The notes under the pieces are model-generated. The model was not told the origin of the DNA and did not search any database. It worked only from the letters and a program-made list of their open reading frames with translations. A stretch of DNA of 64,000 bases, from contig CAPEBR010000013.1 in assembly GCA_948602995.1 (NCBI GenBank), positions 27,974-91,973 on the forward strand. Reading direction: 5' to 3'. This stretch comes from an uncultured Dorea sp. GTDB taxonomy: Bacteria; Bacillota; Clostridia; Lachnospirales; Lachnospiraceae. Shown here piece by piece: positions 9,069 through 18,903 of this stretch; position 1 is the first letter of the stretch; every line of letters begins with the position of its first letter. Both the position numbers and the translations under genes were made by a program.

Positions 9069-10091
9069 TTAACTCATCCACCTATATCTGTCGTCCAGCA
9101 TGGAAAATGCCAGCTGTCGTAATTCTTTTGACATGATAATCTTTTTCAGTCCGTTTACGGAGCAGAACTCCGGGTTAACCGCCGTCCTGGTTGTTATGCC
9201 CACATTCTTTTCAATATAGGCATCCAGTCCGTTTGTATTTGCGACGCCGCCTGTAAGAAATATGCCGTTCTTATGAATTGCCGCGCGTACTTCAGGCGGC
9301 GTCCTGTCAAGGAGCGACTGGATTGACTGGATACATTCCATCAGAGGATCCCTCACGGCTGCACGCACCAGGTTAATCGATATGGCCTTCTGCATGGGAA
9401 CACCGGTAATCAGATCACGTCCCGCAACCATAAATGCAGCCTCAGAATCAGCTTTAAAAATATCAAATCTGCGCCGCAGCGCCTCTGCGGTGTGTCTTCC
9501 GATCAGGAAATCATGACTGTTGCGGATTATAGTGATGATTGCGTCATCATAGTTCCTTCCCCCAATTGGAAGCAGACGGTTGAGAACCATGCCTCCTCCT
9601 GCAAGGACAGAAAGCTCGGTTGTCTCTCCTCCGAAATTTGCAATAAAGGTTCCCCTCGTATTCCGGGCGTCAATATTCATGCCGATGGCATCTGCGATGG
9701 AGCGTTCTACAATATTTACCTCCTTCGCTTTTGCAGTAGAATGAATGACCAGATCAAAGAAGGCCTTTTTCTGGACCTTCGTCACATCTGTGGGGACCGC
9801 GACAACATACTCTGCCCCATGGGCAAACTGCCTCTCGCCCTTAATCAGGTTCTGCAGGAGAAACTGCATGTTCGTAAACCCGGTGATCATACCTGCCTTC
9901 ATGGGAAATAATACCTCAATGGATTCAGGTGTTTTTTCATACATACAATAGGCATCATCACCCACCGCATAGATCTCTCTTTTATTCTTTACTGCAATGA
10001 CACATTTTTCATTCCAGATTGTGTCGCGCTTTTTATCATAAACCTTAATGTCATAAGAGCCAAGATCCAGCCCGTATGTGTTCTTTGCCAT
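9069..10091 (-). CDS. mreB: Rod shape-determining protein MreB (actin-like)
   Basis: Actin-fold ATPase that organises lateral-wall synthesis. The phosphate-1 loop (GLDLGSYDIKVY), phosphate-2 (FIANFGGETTELSVL) and adenosine loops (GIFLTGGVANTNGLDAYI) are readable. The frame runs 17 codons further upstream, but ATG at 10091 follows AAGGAAG and gives 340 residues, the normal length. The P1 loop reads GSYDIKVY rather than the common GTANTLVY, which resembles the MreB-like paralogues found in Clostridia. Confidence 0.93.
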   Translation of the reverse strand: MAKNTYGLDLGSYDIKVYDKKRDTIWNEKCVIAVKNKREIYAVGDDAYCMYEKTPESIEVLFPMKAGMITGFTNMQFLLQNLIKGERQFAHGAEYVVAVPTDVTKVQKKAFFDLVIHSTAKAKEVNIVERSIADAIGMNIDARNTRGTFIANFGGETTELSVLAGGGMVLNRLLPIGGRNYDDAIITIIRNSHDFLIGRHTAEALRRRFDIFKADSEAAFMVAGRDLITGVPMQKAISINLVRAAVRDPLMECIQSIQSLLDRTPPEVRAAIHKNGIFLTGGVANTNGLDAYIEKNVGITTRTAVNPEFCSVNGLKKIIMSKELRQLAFSMLDDRYRWMS

Positions 10092-10105
10092 ATGGATCTT
10101 CCTTT

Positions 10106-10798
10106 CTACAAAAGCCCTTCCTTGCGAAAGCTGATAAAACAATTATTGCCAATAATAATATGATCTAACAGATCTATCCCAATTAAAGCTCCTGCTTCTT
10201 TAATCCGTCTTGTGGTCAGCTGATCCTCCCGGCTCGGGGTCGGGTCGCCGCTCGGGTGGTTATGCATAATAATAATGGATACAGCGTTCTTTTGCAATGC
10301 TTCTATAAAAAGCTCTCTCGGCGTGATCAGGGAAGCATTCACAGTTCCTTTGGAGATCTCGGTCTCGCCGATTAATTTCGATTTGGTATTCAGCATCAGA
10401 AGCTTCATGTGCTCCTGCTTTTCATGACGGAGGTCTTCCATATAATATTTTGCAATGGTATCCGGATTCTGAAAGCTTAGAAGATCCTGTGCGCTTGTCC
10501 TGGCAAGCCGTTTAGCAAGCTCTGATATACAGGAGATCTGAATTGCCTTCACCCTGCCGACACCCTTAATCTGCATCAGGCGCTCCCTGCTGAACTGATG
10601 GATGCTTAAGATACCGTGATCACCGGTATGATACAGAATCCGTTTGGAAAGCTCCAGTGCGTTTTCTCCCCGTGTACCTGTACGCAGAAGTACTGCAAGA
10701 AGCTCTGCGTCACTGAGACTTTCTGCGCCGCGGCTCTCACATTTCTCATAAGGCCGCTCCATGTCGGGTATCTCTTTCATGGTATTTTTCTGATTCAT
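10106..10798 (-). CDS. radC: RadC family JAB-domain DNA repair protein
   Basis: A helix-hairpin-helix N-terminal part (LMQIKGVGRVKAIQISCISEL) followed by a JAMM/MPN metal-binding domain with the motif HNHPSGDPTPSREDQLTT. The cellular role of RadC is not settled; the JAMM site suggests a metal-dependent hydrolase. ATG at 10798 with AAAGGA upstream is chosen; an ATG six codons later is possible. Gene order radC-mreB is widely conserved and it probably heads the elongasome operon. Confidence 0.92.
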   Translation of the reverse strand: MNQKNTMKEIPDMERPYEKCESRGAESLSDAELLAVLLRTGTRGENALELSKRILYHTGDHGILSIHQFSRERLMQIKGVGRVKAIQISCISELAKRLARTSAQDLLSFQNPDTIAKYYMEDLRHEKQEHMKLLMLNTKSKLIGETEISKGTVNASLITPRELFIEALQKNAVSIIIMHNHPSGDPTPSREDQLTTRRIKEAGALIGIDLLDHIIIGNNCFISFRKEGLL

Positions 10799-10872
10799 AT
10801 GTTCCTTTAGATTCAACGATGCTCTTTTGTAGAATGAGAGTAGCAAAGACAGCCTGGCTGAATGTTTACGGG

Positions 10873-11133
10873 CTATAAGAAGCGGTAAATGATAATAGCA
10901 ATAATAATTCCTATAATACTGGCAATTGTAATCTTAATCGTAAGCCCGAAGGTAATAACCAGCAGCCCCAGATTCAGTACGATCGGTTCGTGCAGTCCAA
11001 ACATCTGCCCATAGCTTAACCACTTAAGGGCAGGCACGCCTTCAGACAGCATTCCGATAAAGCCGCCAAGAACAATTCCTGCCAGAATCAGCAGAAAAAG
11101 TGCCCAGGCATTCTTGCTTCCTGTTCCCTTCAT
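10873..11133 (-). CDS. DUF4321 family membrane protein
   Basis: An 86-residue protein with two strongly hydrophobic segments (about 9-27 and 51-84) and the family-like LAGIVLGGFIGMLSEGVPALKWLSYG. Function unknown. ATG at 11133 is preferred because GAGGAGG lies eight bases upstream, although the frame is open further. It sits immediately before radC, a common neighbour for DUF4321 in Clostridia. A plausible promoter (TATACA, 17 bases, TAGAAT) lies at about 11171-11199. Confidence 0.85.
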   Translation of the reverse strand: MKGTGSKNAWALFLLILAGIVLGGFIGMLSEGVPALKWLSYGQMFGLHEPIVLNLGLLVITFGLTIKITIASIIGIIIAIIIYRFL

Positions 11134-11277
11134 TATGTACTCCTCCTCATACTTCTCTAAAAAACTCAATATATTCTATCATATTTTCCAAAAACTGTAT
11201 AGACTTATCCTATTAAAAATTTCTTAATCCCTTTTAAGATTTGTCGAAAGACAGACAGATTCTGCGGATATACCGCC

Positions 11278-12918
11278 TCAGAAAGCCTTTTCAAATGGCC
11301 TGTAAATACGGCTGACAGCTTCTGCCACCTTAAGTCCGTCTGCAGCCGCTGATGTAATACCTCCTGCATATCCGGCGCCTTCCCCGCACGGATATAGTCC
11401 GCTGACACTGCTTTCCAATGTCTCACATCTTACAATCCTGACCGGAGATGAGGTTCTGCTCTCCACCCCGGAAAGTATTGCATCAGAAGCTGCAAATCCG
11501 GAAAGCTTCTGGTCAAATGCCTTGATACCTTCCTCCAGGGAGGCAGAAAGAAATTCCGGAAAAATCCCCCGGACATCTCCCCATGTATATCCGCCCTTTA
11601 TATGAGGCATGACCATTCCCGGCCCTGCAGACGGCCTGTTTTTACAAAAATCTCCAAAAAGCTGTACCGGCACTTTTCCCTGTCCGGCAGAAAATGCCCG
11701 TTCTTCCAGATATCTTTGGAAATGCATACCCGAAAGAACGTCATCAGGCGTTTCCCCATACCTGGCAAAATCGTCAGGATGAACGGTTACGATTACCGCA
11801 CTATTTGCATTCTCCCCATTCCGCCCGCTGTAGCTCATGCCATTTACTGCAAGACGTCCTGCCTCTGAGGAAGCGTTCACCACATATCCACCCGGACACA
11901 TACAGAAGGTATAGACTCCTCTCCCGCTTCTGGTCTTAGCCGTAAGCTTGTAGGCAGCGGCTGGAAGCCTGCTGCTATGCCCTTTTCCATATTGCGCATC
12001 ATTGACCAGCGCCTGTGGATGTTCCACCCGCACCCCTGCCGCAAAGGCCTTGGGCTCCATGTGGATGTTTCTCTGGCGAAGCATGGAAAAGGTATCCCGC
12101 GCGCTGTGGCCGATCGCAAGCACGGCAAGAGAGGTATTTAAAAATGACTCTTCCCCGGTTTTTGTATCACGCACCGTAAGACCAGACAGACAGCCGGATT
12201 CTTCCGATATATGAAGATCTGTAACCTTTGCGTGAAACCGCACGTCTCCGCCCATGCGTGTAATCGCATTCCGGATGTTCTTTACAACACCCGCCAGAAT
12301 ATCTGTTCCGATATGCGGCCTGCTCTCATATAGGATCTCTTCTGGCGCTCCGTGCAGGACAAACAGACGGAGCACCTCCCGGTTGCGGCCGCACGTGTCA
12401 TGAGTAAGGGTATTCAGTTTACCATCCGAAAAGGTGCCTGCACCCCCTTCCCCGAACTGTACATTGGACTCTGGAAGGAGTTCGCCTCCTTCCCAGAAAT
12501 CCTGCACATTCTTTACACGGGTATCCACATCTGCTCCCCTCTCCAGCAGGATGGGACAGTATCCCATCCTCGCAAGCTCATAGCCGCAGAAAAGTCCGGC
12601 AGGCCCGGTTCCGATAATGACTGGCTGTTCGTTCAGTGGGATTGTTCCGGAAGGCTCTATTCTATATGCAGGTTCTTTCTCCCGGACAGTAATGTTTTTA
12701 TTTCTTAATCTTTTATAGATCTGCAGCTCATGCCTTACCTGGACATCTATGGTGTAAACATCATAGATCTGCGGCTTTTTTCTTGCATCCAGTGAGTGCC
12801 GTCTGATCTTATAGGACATAAGCTCCGTTTCTTTTGTAAGGAGCTCCTTTACGATTCTTTTTCTCAGCGCCTCCGGGCTGTGCCCGGCAGGAAGCTTTAG
12901 CTGTTGAATTCTAAGCAT
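11278..12918 (-). CDS. NAD(P)/FAD-dependent oxidoreductase, COG2509 type
   Basis: A 546-residue flavoprotein. After an N-terminal ~95-residue domain, a Rossmann dinucleotide fold begins at VIIGTGPAGLFCGYELARMGY; a second GG-rich motif (PCGEGAGYAGGITSAAADGLKVAE) near the C-terminus is the FAD contact typical of this family. The FGEGGAGTFSDGKLNT motif is diagnostic of these uncharacterised dehydrogenases. Substrate unknown. GGAAGG precedes the ATG. It is followed by a second flavoprotein of a different family, about 75 bases upstream on the same strand. Confidence 0.88.
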   Translation of the reverse strand: MLRIQQLKLPAGHSPEALRKRIVKELLTKETELMSYKIRRHSLDARKKPQIYDVYTIDVQVRHELQIYKRLRNKNITVREKEPAYRIEPSGTIPLNEQPVIIGTGPAGLFCGYELARMGYCPILLERGADVDTRVKNVQDFWEGGELLPESNVQFGEGGAGTFSDGKLNTLTHDTCGRNREVLRLFVLHGAPEEILYESRPHIGTDILAGVVKNIRNAITRMGGDVRFHAKVTDLHISEESGCLSGLTVRDTKTGEESFLNTSLAVLAIGHSARDTFSMLRQRNIHMEPKAFAAGVRVEHPQALVNDAQYGKGHSSRLPAAAYKLTAKTRSGRGVYTFCMCPGGYVVNASSEAGRLAVNGMSYSGRNGENANSAVIVTVHPDDFARYGETPDDVLSGMHFQRYLEERAFSAGQGKVPVQLFGDFCKNRPSAGPGMVMPHIKGGYTWGDVRGIFPEFLSASLEEGIKAFDQKLSGFAASDAILSGVESRTSSPVRIVRCETLESSVSGLYPCGEGAGYAGGITSAAADGLKVAEAVSRIYRPFEKAF

Positions 12919-12992
12919 ATTTACCTTCCTTTACAAGTGGGGAAATGCACGCATCCTGCTGTACGAAACGGCAGTTCCATCTGACCCCGGTA

Positions 12993-14234
12993 TCATTTTG
13001 CAGCCGCGTTTCCGGCCAGCCAGCCGGTTGCCCATGCCCACTGCAGATTGTATCCGCCGCACATACCGTCCACATCCAGCAGCTCTCCGGTCAGATAAAG
13101 TCCTTCCACATAACGGGATTCCATCGTGTGGCAGCAAGCCTCCTGAAGGCGCACTCCTCCTGCACAGACCTGTGCATTGTCAAACCCATTGGTATCTTGT
13201 ATCAGGAGCACCGTATGCCTGCACTGTCTGACAAACCGCCGGATTTCGTCCCCTGACAGCTCCTTCGCCTGTTTTTTCGGAGAAATTCCCGAAAGTGAAA
13301 GAAGACATAGGGTAAGTTTTTCATGAAAAATACCGGCTAGATATTCGGAGACCTTCCTCCTCTCTTTCATACTTCGTTTCTGCAGATATTCTGTCAGCTC
13401 TGATTCGCTCATTGCAGGAAGAAAGTCAATGACTGCCTCTGCCCTGCGCTTGTGGTACAGCGCTTTCGAAAGATAACGGCTGATCTGAAAAACCGGAATA
13501 CCCGAAATGCCATAATTCGTAATCTGCAGCTCTCCTGTGTCCGCAGATACTTCTGTCCCGTCCACAAGAGCAGACACCGACGCCTCTGTACGTACTCCCG
13601 CGGCATTTTTTAATGGATGATCTTTTACCTTAAGCTGCACCAGAGCCGGAACAACTGGTACAAGGGAATGCCCAAGCGACTTTGCCAGTGTATACCCGCT
13701 TCCATCTGAGCCGAGCACACTCGCCGCACGTCCGCCGCAGGCCAGAATCACTTTATGGGCATAGTATCGTTCCTTCCTGCGGGAAGTTCCGTCTGCATGT
13801 TCTCCCTGGATCTGAAATCCCTTTTTCCCCGGAATGATCTCTGTTACATGGACGCCCATATGGATCCTGACCCCGGATTCCTCTGCCTCTCTGACAAGAA
13901 GCCCTCGAACCACAGAAGCCTGTTCACACCTTGGATAAATGTACCCGTTTCTGGAGCGCACCATAAGTCCAAGTTCTTCAAAAAAAGTAATTGCTTCATG
14001 AGATCCGAACTGTTTCAGAACTTCTTCTACATATCTCGTTTCCTCACTCCGAAAAAAGGAGGTGTCCATCTTCTCATTCGTAAGATTACATCTCCCATTT
14101 CCTGTAGAAAGAAGCTTCTTTCCCGCCTGCTCCTTATGCTCCAGTATAAAAACCTCTGTATTTTGCCGCCTGGCTGCCGAAATCGCAGCCATCAGTCCCG
14201 ATGCGCCGCCGCCGATCACTCCGATTCTGTTCAT
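12993..14234 (-). CDS. HI0933/YhiN-family flavoprotein
   Basis: A 413-residue FAD enzyme beginning IGVIGGGASGLMAAISAAR, with STGNGRCNLTN and the C-terminal GELLDVDGMCGGYNLQWAWATG that mark the HI0933-like (aminoacetone-oxidase-like) family. The physiological substrate is not known. AGGAGATACAGA precedes the ATG. The end of the upstream gene (14231) overlaps its start by four bases, so it is co-translated with the methionine gamma-lyase family gene. Confidence 0.88.
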   Translation of the reverse strand: MNRIGVIGGGASGLMAAISAARRQNTEVFILEHKEQAGKKLLSTGNGRCNLTNEKMDTSFFRSEETRYVEEVLKQFGSHEAITFFEELGLMVRSRNGYIYPRCEQASVVRGLLVREAEESGVRIHMGVHVTEIIPGKKGFQIQGEHADGTSRRKERYYAHKVILACGGRAASVLGSDGSGYTLAKSLGHSLVPVVPALVQLKVKDHPLKNAAGVRTEASVSALVDGTEVSADTGELQITNYGISGIPVFQISRYLSKALYHKRRAEAVIDFLPAMSESELTEYLQKRSMKERRKVSEYLAGIFHEKLTLCLLSLSGISPKKQAKELSGDEIRRFVRQCRHTVLLIQDTNGFDNAQVCAGGVRLQEACCHTMESRYVEGLYLTGELLDVDGMCGGYNLQWAWATGWLAGNAAAK

Positions 14235-15568
14235 TCTGTATCTCCTGTTAATAAGCCGTCATACCCCATTATATCGTGATCTGTAATCAGACCGTCCCGC
14301 ATCATGTATTCCAGTGACATGAGGATTCCAAGCTTTGCGTGATGCCATGTAAGCCCCCCCTGGAAATATACTGCATAGGGCGGCCTGACCGGTCCGTCTG
14401 CACTTAATTCAATGGAGGAGCCCTGTACAAACGCCCCCGCTGCCATGATCACATCACTGTCATAGCCCGGCATTGCCCACGGCTCTGGTATGACATAGGA
14501 ATCCACCGGAGCCGCAGCCTGGATTCCCCTGCAGAAGGCAATCACTCCTTCTGGCGTACCAAGTTCCACTGCCTGAATAATATCATGCCGGCTCTCCCTG
14601 CTGTCCGGAACCACCTTATACCCAAGTCTCTCATATATATTTGCGGCAAAGACAGCGCCTTTTAGGGCTCCGGCTGCCACCCCGGGAGCCAGAAACAGCC
14701 CCTGGTAAAAAGACTGCATCACGCCGAGAGATGCACCTACTTCTCTCCCGAGCCCCGGCGAGGTAAGACGGTATCCACACAGGTCAATCAGTTCTTTTCT
14801 GCCTGCAATATATCCACCGATAGGGGCGAGTCCGCCTCCTGGATTTTTAATGAGAGATCCAACTACCAGATCTGCTCCCACATCACTGGGTTCTAGTGTC
14901 TCAACAAATTCTCCGTAGCAGTTATCCACCATACAGATTACATCTGGTTTTATCTTTTTTACAAACGCAATCAGTTCCCCGATCTGGCTGACAGAAAAGG
15001 TTGGTCTTGTAAGATACCCTTTGGACCGCTGGATTGTGATCAGCTTCGTATTTGGACGGACCGCCTTTTCAATGGCATCATAATCAAAAGTTCCGTCAGG
15101 AAGGAGCTCCACCTGGGAATAGGTAATTCCATACTCTGCAAGAGACCCCTTTGACGGACGGATGCCGATTACCTCCTCAAGTGTATCATATGGCTTTCCT
15201 GCCGGAGATAAAAGCTCATCCCCTGGTCTTAAAACTGCGCCAAGCGCAAGTGCGAGCGCGTGTGTGCCGCAGGTAATCTGCGGTCTTACCAGTGCACTCT
15301 CTGTATGAAAAACAGATGCATAGACCTCTTCAAGTGTGTCTCTTCCCAGGTCATTGTAACCATACCCGCTGGCATAATAATGAAGGCAGTTCTCATTGAC
15401 CTGGCTCTTCTGCATAGCCTGGATCACCTTTAGCTGATTGTATTCTGCAGTCTGGTCAATCTCCTCAAACCGCTCCCTCAGGCTGTCAAGAATTCTGTCC
15501 CCAAAATGAGATACCTCATCCCGGATTCCCAGTTCTTTATAAAGTTCCGTAAGCTTAGTTTTCTTCAT
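14231..15568 (-). CDS. Methionine gamma-lyase family PLP enzyme (YnbB/aluminium-resistance type)
   Basis: A 445-residue fold-type I PLP enzyme. QITCGTHALALALGAVLRPGD forms the cofactor phosphate pocket, and the Schiff-base lysine is in VVGSLIKNPGGGLAP. Relatives are annotated as aluminium-resistance proteins or methionine gamma-lyase family; the reaction is presumed cleavage of a sulfur amino acid, not proven. ATG at 15568 with GGAGG seven bases upstream is used; the frame extends 13 codons further. Its A is shared with the stop of the preceding small gene (TAATG). Confidence 0.85.
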   Translation of the reverse strand: MKKTKLTELYKELGIRDEVSHFGDRILDSLRERFEEIDQTAEYNQLKVIQAMQKSQVNENCLHYYASGYGYNDLGRDTLEEVYASVFHTESALVRPQITCGTHALALALGAVLRPGDELLSPAGKPYDTLEEVIGIRPSKGSLAEYGITYSQVELLPDGTFDYDAIEKAVRPNTKLITIQRSKGYLTRPTFSVSQIGELIAFVKKIKPDVICMVDNCYGEFVETLEPSDVGADLVVGSLIKNPGGGLAPIGGYIAGRKELIDLCGYRLTSPGLGREVGASLGVMQSFYQGLFLAPGVAAGALKGAVFAANIYERLGYKVVPDSRESRHDIIQAVELGTPEGVIAFCRGIQAAAPVDSYVIPEPWAMPGYDSDVIMAAGAFVQGSSIELSADGPVRPPYAVYFQGGLTWHHAKLGILMSLEYMMRDGLITDHDIMGYDGLLTGDTE

Positions 15569-15864
15569 TACATTGCCTCCATAACCTTTGTCTTCATCTG
15601 TGCACATTTTGCATCAAATTCCGGATTAAATAAAGGAATTTCAAGCAGGATATCTGCTGCCTCTCGGTAACGCTTCATATCATAGAGAAGCGCTGCCCGG
15701 TTCAGCTCATAAAAATAATACTCTCCTTCCTTTTTAATCAAAGGCTCCAGCCTCTCTAATTCCCTGTATGTCATCTCCGCATTCTGACTGGTGGAATAGA
15801 CCTCCATCAGTGTATTCATCTTCTTTAGAAACTTTGATCTTCCGAAAAATCTCCTTCGTAACAT
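15568..15864 (-). CDS. Small hypothetical protein, TPR-like
   Basis: A 98-residue soluble protein I do not recognise as a named family. The middle (YFYELNRAALLYDMKRYREAADILLEIPLF) reads like one and a half tetratricopeptide-like helical hairpins, suggesting protein binding. The N-terminus is basic (MLRRRFFGRSKFLKK). GGAGGGAG precedes the ATG. Stop and start with the downstream PLP enzyme overlap by one base, so the two are probably made in fixed ratio. Confidence 0.7.
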   Translation of the reverse strand: MLRRRFFGRSKFLKKMNTLMEVYSTSQNAEMTYRELERLEPLIKKEGEYYFYELNRAALLYDMKRYREAADILLEIPLFNPEFDAKCAQMKTKVMEAM

Positions 15865-15920
15865 AATACTCCCTCCAAATGCAACTGCTTAGTACAATCA
15901 TTTTCTTACGGTCTGCGCAG

Positions 15921-16889
15921 TCAATTCCCTCGCTTCGCCGGGGCAGGCCCTGCGAAGATCTGCTGAATAGCTGCCAGCATTGTACTTAACAGCCTCTTCT
16001 CATCATAATCACAGTCCCGCCAGTCAATCCAGACAACGTCCTTCTCCCGCCTGAACCATGTAAGCTGTCTTTTGGCAAAATGCCTGGTATCCCGTTTGAT
16101 TCTGTACACAGCCTCATCGAGGCTCATTTGCCCGTTAAGATATGCAAGTATCTCCTTATAACCCAGTCCCTGCATGGAGACATTCTCAGATGTATACCCC
16201 TTATTTTTCAGTGCCAGAACCTCATCTACAAGTCCCTGCTCCATCATCTGATCTACTCTCAGGTTAATTCTGTCATAGAGCCGTTCCCGCTCATCCGTTA
16301 ATACAAAATATACAAACCGGTACGGCGGACTCTTTTGTTTCTCCTTTTCATTATGCTCGGAAATCCTCTGGCCGGTCTTGCCATAATATTCAAGCGCCCG
16401 GATGACCCTTTTCACATTATTTGCATGAATCTGTCCGGCAGATACAGGATCCACTGCCCGGAGTCTTTCATGCAGTGCCTCTGCTCCCCTCAGGTCTGCA
16501 TATGCCGAAAGTTCTCTTCTAAGCTTCGTGTCCCCGTCATTGTCCGTAAAATCAATGTCATAGAGCAGCGCCTGTATATAGAAGCCTGTGCCGCCCACAA
16601 CAATGGGGATGTGGCCGTTTGCATAGATCCGGTTCATCGCTTTTTTTGCCATCTGCTGGAAGCGTACCACATGAAATTCCTCAGAAGGCTCCAGTTCATC
16701 AATCAGATAGTGGGGAATGCCCTCCATCTCCTCTGGGCGTATCTTGGCCGAACCGATGTCCATATGCTTATAGATCTGCATGGAATCTGCAGATATAATC
16801 TCGCCGCCTACAGCCCTCGCAAGCCTGATCGAGGCTTTTGTCTTTCCAGAAGCCGTAGGTCCGGTCAGAATAATCAGTGGTTTTTTCAT
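15921..16889 (-). CDS. miaA: tRNA dimethylallyltransferase
   Basis: Adds a dimethylallyl group to N6 of A37 in tRNAs reading UNN codons. P-loop GPTASGKTKASIRLA, the ADSMQIYKHMDIGSAK motif, GGTGFYIQALLYDIDF, and the C-terminal KRDTRHFAKRQLTWFRRE confirm the family. 322 residues, normal length. The start is two bases after the mutL stop. Its product is the substrate of MiaB encoded at 23.8 kb. Confidence 0.96.
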   Translation of the reverse strand: MKKPLIILTGPTASGKTKASIRLARAVGGEIISADSMQIYKHMDIGSAKIRPEEMEGIPHYLIDELEPSEEFHVVRFQQMAKKAMNRIYANGHIPIVVGGTGFYIQALLYDIDFTDNDGDTKLRRELSAYADLRGAEALHERLRAVDPVSAGQIHANNVKRVIRALEYYGKTGQRISEHNEKEKQKSPPYRFVYFVLTDERERLYDRINLRVDQMMEQGLVDEVLALKNKGYTSENVSMQGLGYKEILAYLNGQMSLDEAVYRIKRDTRHFAKRQLTWFRREKDVVWIDWRDCDYDEKRLLSTMLAAIQQIFAGPAPAKRGN

Positions 16890-16891
16890 AA

Positions 16892-18901
16892 TTATACAAT
16901 CCTTTTAAACTTTTTTTCAAGCTCTTTTTTCGACATAGCAATAATGGTAGGTCTTCCATGTGGACAGTGGTAGGGATTGTCCAGTGTCAGAAGCTCTCCG
17001 ATCAGCGTATCCACTTCTGCCGCCGAAAGTCTCATATTTCCCTTTACAGCCGCCTTGCAGGACATGGAAGCAATCCTTTCATCAATCAGATCTGCAGAAA
17101 TATTCCGGCTGACATCCACAGACAGCTGATCCAGCATTTCCAGCAAAAGCTCTTTTTTTGCAATACTGAACAAATTGTCCGGCACAGCACGTACCGCATA
17201 GGAATCCTGTCCGAATTCCTCGAATTCAAAGCCAATACCAGTAAAGCGTTCCATGTAGTTATCAAGAAGCTCCCTTTCCTGCATCGTAAGCTCCAGCACA
17301 ATGGGAGGACTGATCATCTGAGAGGTAAACTCTCTTGTCTTCATCCCTTTTAGTGTCTTTTCATAAAGTATGCGCTCATGTGCCGCATGCTGATCAATGA
17401 TGTACAGACTATCATGATACTCCACAAGCCAGTAAGTGTCAAATATTTGTCCGATGATTTTATGTTCTGGTACTGCCCCGGGTTCTAACAGCTTATCCTC
17501 AAAAAGATTAAGCTGCTCTGGCTCTTTTACAGAATCCTCCTCTTCCCGGGACTTTTCTGTATGACTGGCTGAATAAACAACTGCTTCCCGAATCCGGTCT
17601 GCCTGTATCCCGGGGCGGTATAGTTCTGATCTTCCTCTCACTTCCGCCGACGAGTTCTGTTCATGATAAGACCGGACCCGCTTTTTCATCTTATCCATGA
17701 AGTAATCCAGGTCATGCTCCGCAGGCTGCTCTGGTTCTGGCGTACGAAGTCCCCCTTTTGCCTTTTTCAGCAATATCTTCTGCTTTCGGGAATCCTGCTC
17801 CTGTCTTTCATCCTTCCCTGGTCTTCCTCCTTTTTCCGGATTCTCTCTCTTTGCATTTTTTTCCGCCCGGCTTCCGCCTGAAACAGGATCCAGTGTAATA
17901 TGAGGTATCAGCTCCTCTGCGTGAAGCCCTGTACTGACAGCTTCATACAGTACATTATAAACCTCCTGCTGGTTATGAAAGCGTACCTCCATCTTTGACG
18001 GATGGACATTTACGTCCACATGCTCCCCGTCAAGCCCGATATGAAGCACCACGAAAGGATATTTATGCTGCATGGAAAAATCCTTATAGGCATCCTCGAC
18101 CGCCCTGGTGATTATATTGCTCTTAATATATCTTCCGCTGACAAAATAATTTTCAAAATTCCGGTTTCCCCTGGAGATTACCGGCTTTCCCAGGAATCCC
18201 GTAACATGGATTCCGTTTTTTTCAAAATCAAGCTCCAGAAGGTTTGCTGCCGCCTCTCGTCCATATACATGATAGATCACATCCCTGACACTTCCATTCC
18301 CGGATGTATGAAGCTTTGGCTGCCCATTATTAATAAAACGGAAGGATATTTCCGGATGGGACAGGGCAATCCGGGTCATCAGATCCCCTACATGACTGGC
18401 TTCTGTCATGGCTGTCTTTAAAAATTTTTTCCGCGCCGGTATATTATAAAAAAGCTGCCGGATCAGAAATGTGGTTCCCTCCGGCGCGCCCGTCTCCTCA
18501 ATATCCTCTTCCTTCCCGCCTGCAATACGGTATCTTGTACCGAATTCTTCTTCCCGTGTCTTCGTGATCAGCTCCACCTGGGACACTGCCGCAATACTCG
18601 AAAGGGCCTCTCCACGGAAGCCCAGGGAAGCAATGCGAAACAGATCCTCCGCTGAACGGATCTTGCTGGTTGAATGTCTTAAGAATGCTGCCCTTACATC
18701 CTCCCCTGCAATCCCGCAGCCATTATCAGCGATTCTCATCAGGGAGATTCCGCCTTCCTTAATCTCCACAGTCACAGCCGTAGCACCTGCGTCAATTGCG
18801 TTCTCCGTCAGCTCCTTGATAACGGATGCCGGACGTTCAATCACCTCTCCTGCAGCGATCTTATCAATCGTTACCTGGTCCAGTACTTGTATTTTTCCCA
18901 T
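16892..18901 (-). CDS. mutL: DNA mismatch repair protein MutL
   Basis: GHKL ATPase and likely endonuclease of mismatch repair. The N-terminal ATPase motifs are present (IAAGEVIERPASVIKELTENAIDAG, DNGCGI, RGEALSSI). The C-terminal part has DQHAAHERILYE, the metal-binding endonuclease motif, plus CKAAVKG and CPHGRPT, so this is a nicking MutL as in organisms lacking MutH. A GTG three codons upstream is in frame, but ATG at 18901 sits five bases after AGGTGG and is preferred. It starts two bases after the mutS stop. Confidence 0.95.
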   Translation of the reverse strand: MGKIQVLDQVTIDKIAAGEVIERPASVIKELTENAIDAGATAVTVEIKEGGISLMRIADNGCGIAGEDVRAAFLRHSTSKIRSAEDLFRIASLGFRGEALSSIAAVSQVELITKTREEEFGTRYRIAGGKEEDIEETGAPEGTTFLIRQLFYNIPARKKFLKTAMTEASHVGDLMTRIALSHPEISFRFINNGQPKLHTSGNGSVRDVIYHVYGREAAANLLELDFEKNGIHVTGFLGKPVISRGNRNFENYFVSGRYIKSNIITRAVEDAYKDFSMQHKYPFVVLHIGLDGEHVDVNVHPSKMEVRFHNQQEVYNVLYEAVSTGLHAEELIPHITLDPVSGGSRAEKNAKRENPEKGGRPGKDERQEQDSRKQKILLKKAKGGLRTPEPEQPAEHDLDYFMDKMKKRVRSYHEQNSSAEVRGRSELYRPGIQADRIREAVVYSASHTEKSREEEDSVKEPEQLNLFEDKLLEPGAVPEHKIIGQIFDTYWLVEYHDSLYIIDQHAAHERILYEKTLKGMKTREFTSQMISPPIVLELTMQERELLDNYMERFTGIGFEFEEFGQDSYAVRAVPDNLFSIAKKELLLEMLDQLSVDVSRNISADLIDERIASMSCKAAVKGNMRLSAAEVDTLIGELLTLDNPYHCPHGRPTIIAMSKKELEKKFKRIV

Positions 18902-18903
18902 CT

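Noticed and set aside
10780..10800. LexA/SOS box near the radC start (GAACATATG)
   Set aside because: Only one half-site matches; the second half reads AATC rather than TTC.
16335..16973. 212-codon plus-strand open frame opposite miaA and mutL
   Set aside because: It is antisense to two well-supported genes, has no ribosome binding site and reads as low-quality Cys/His/Leu-rich sequence typical of a shadow frame.
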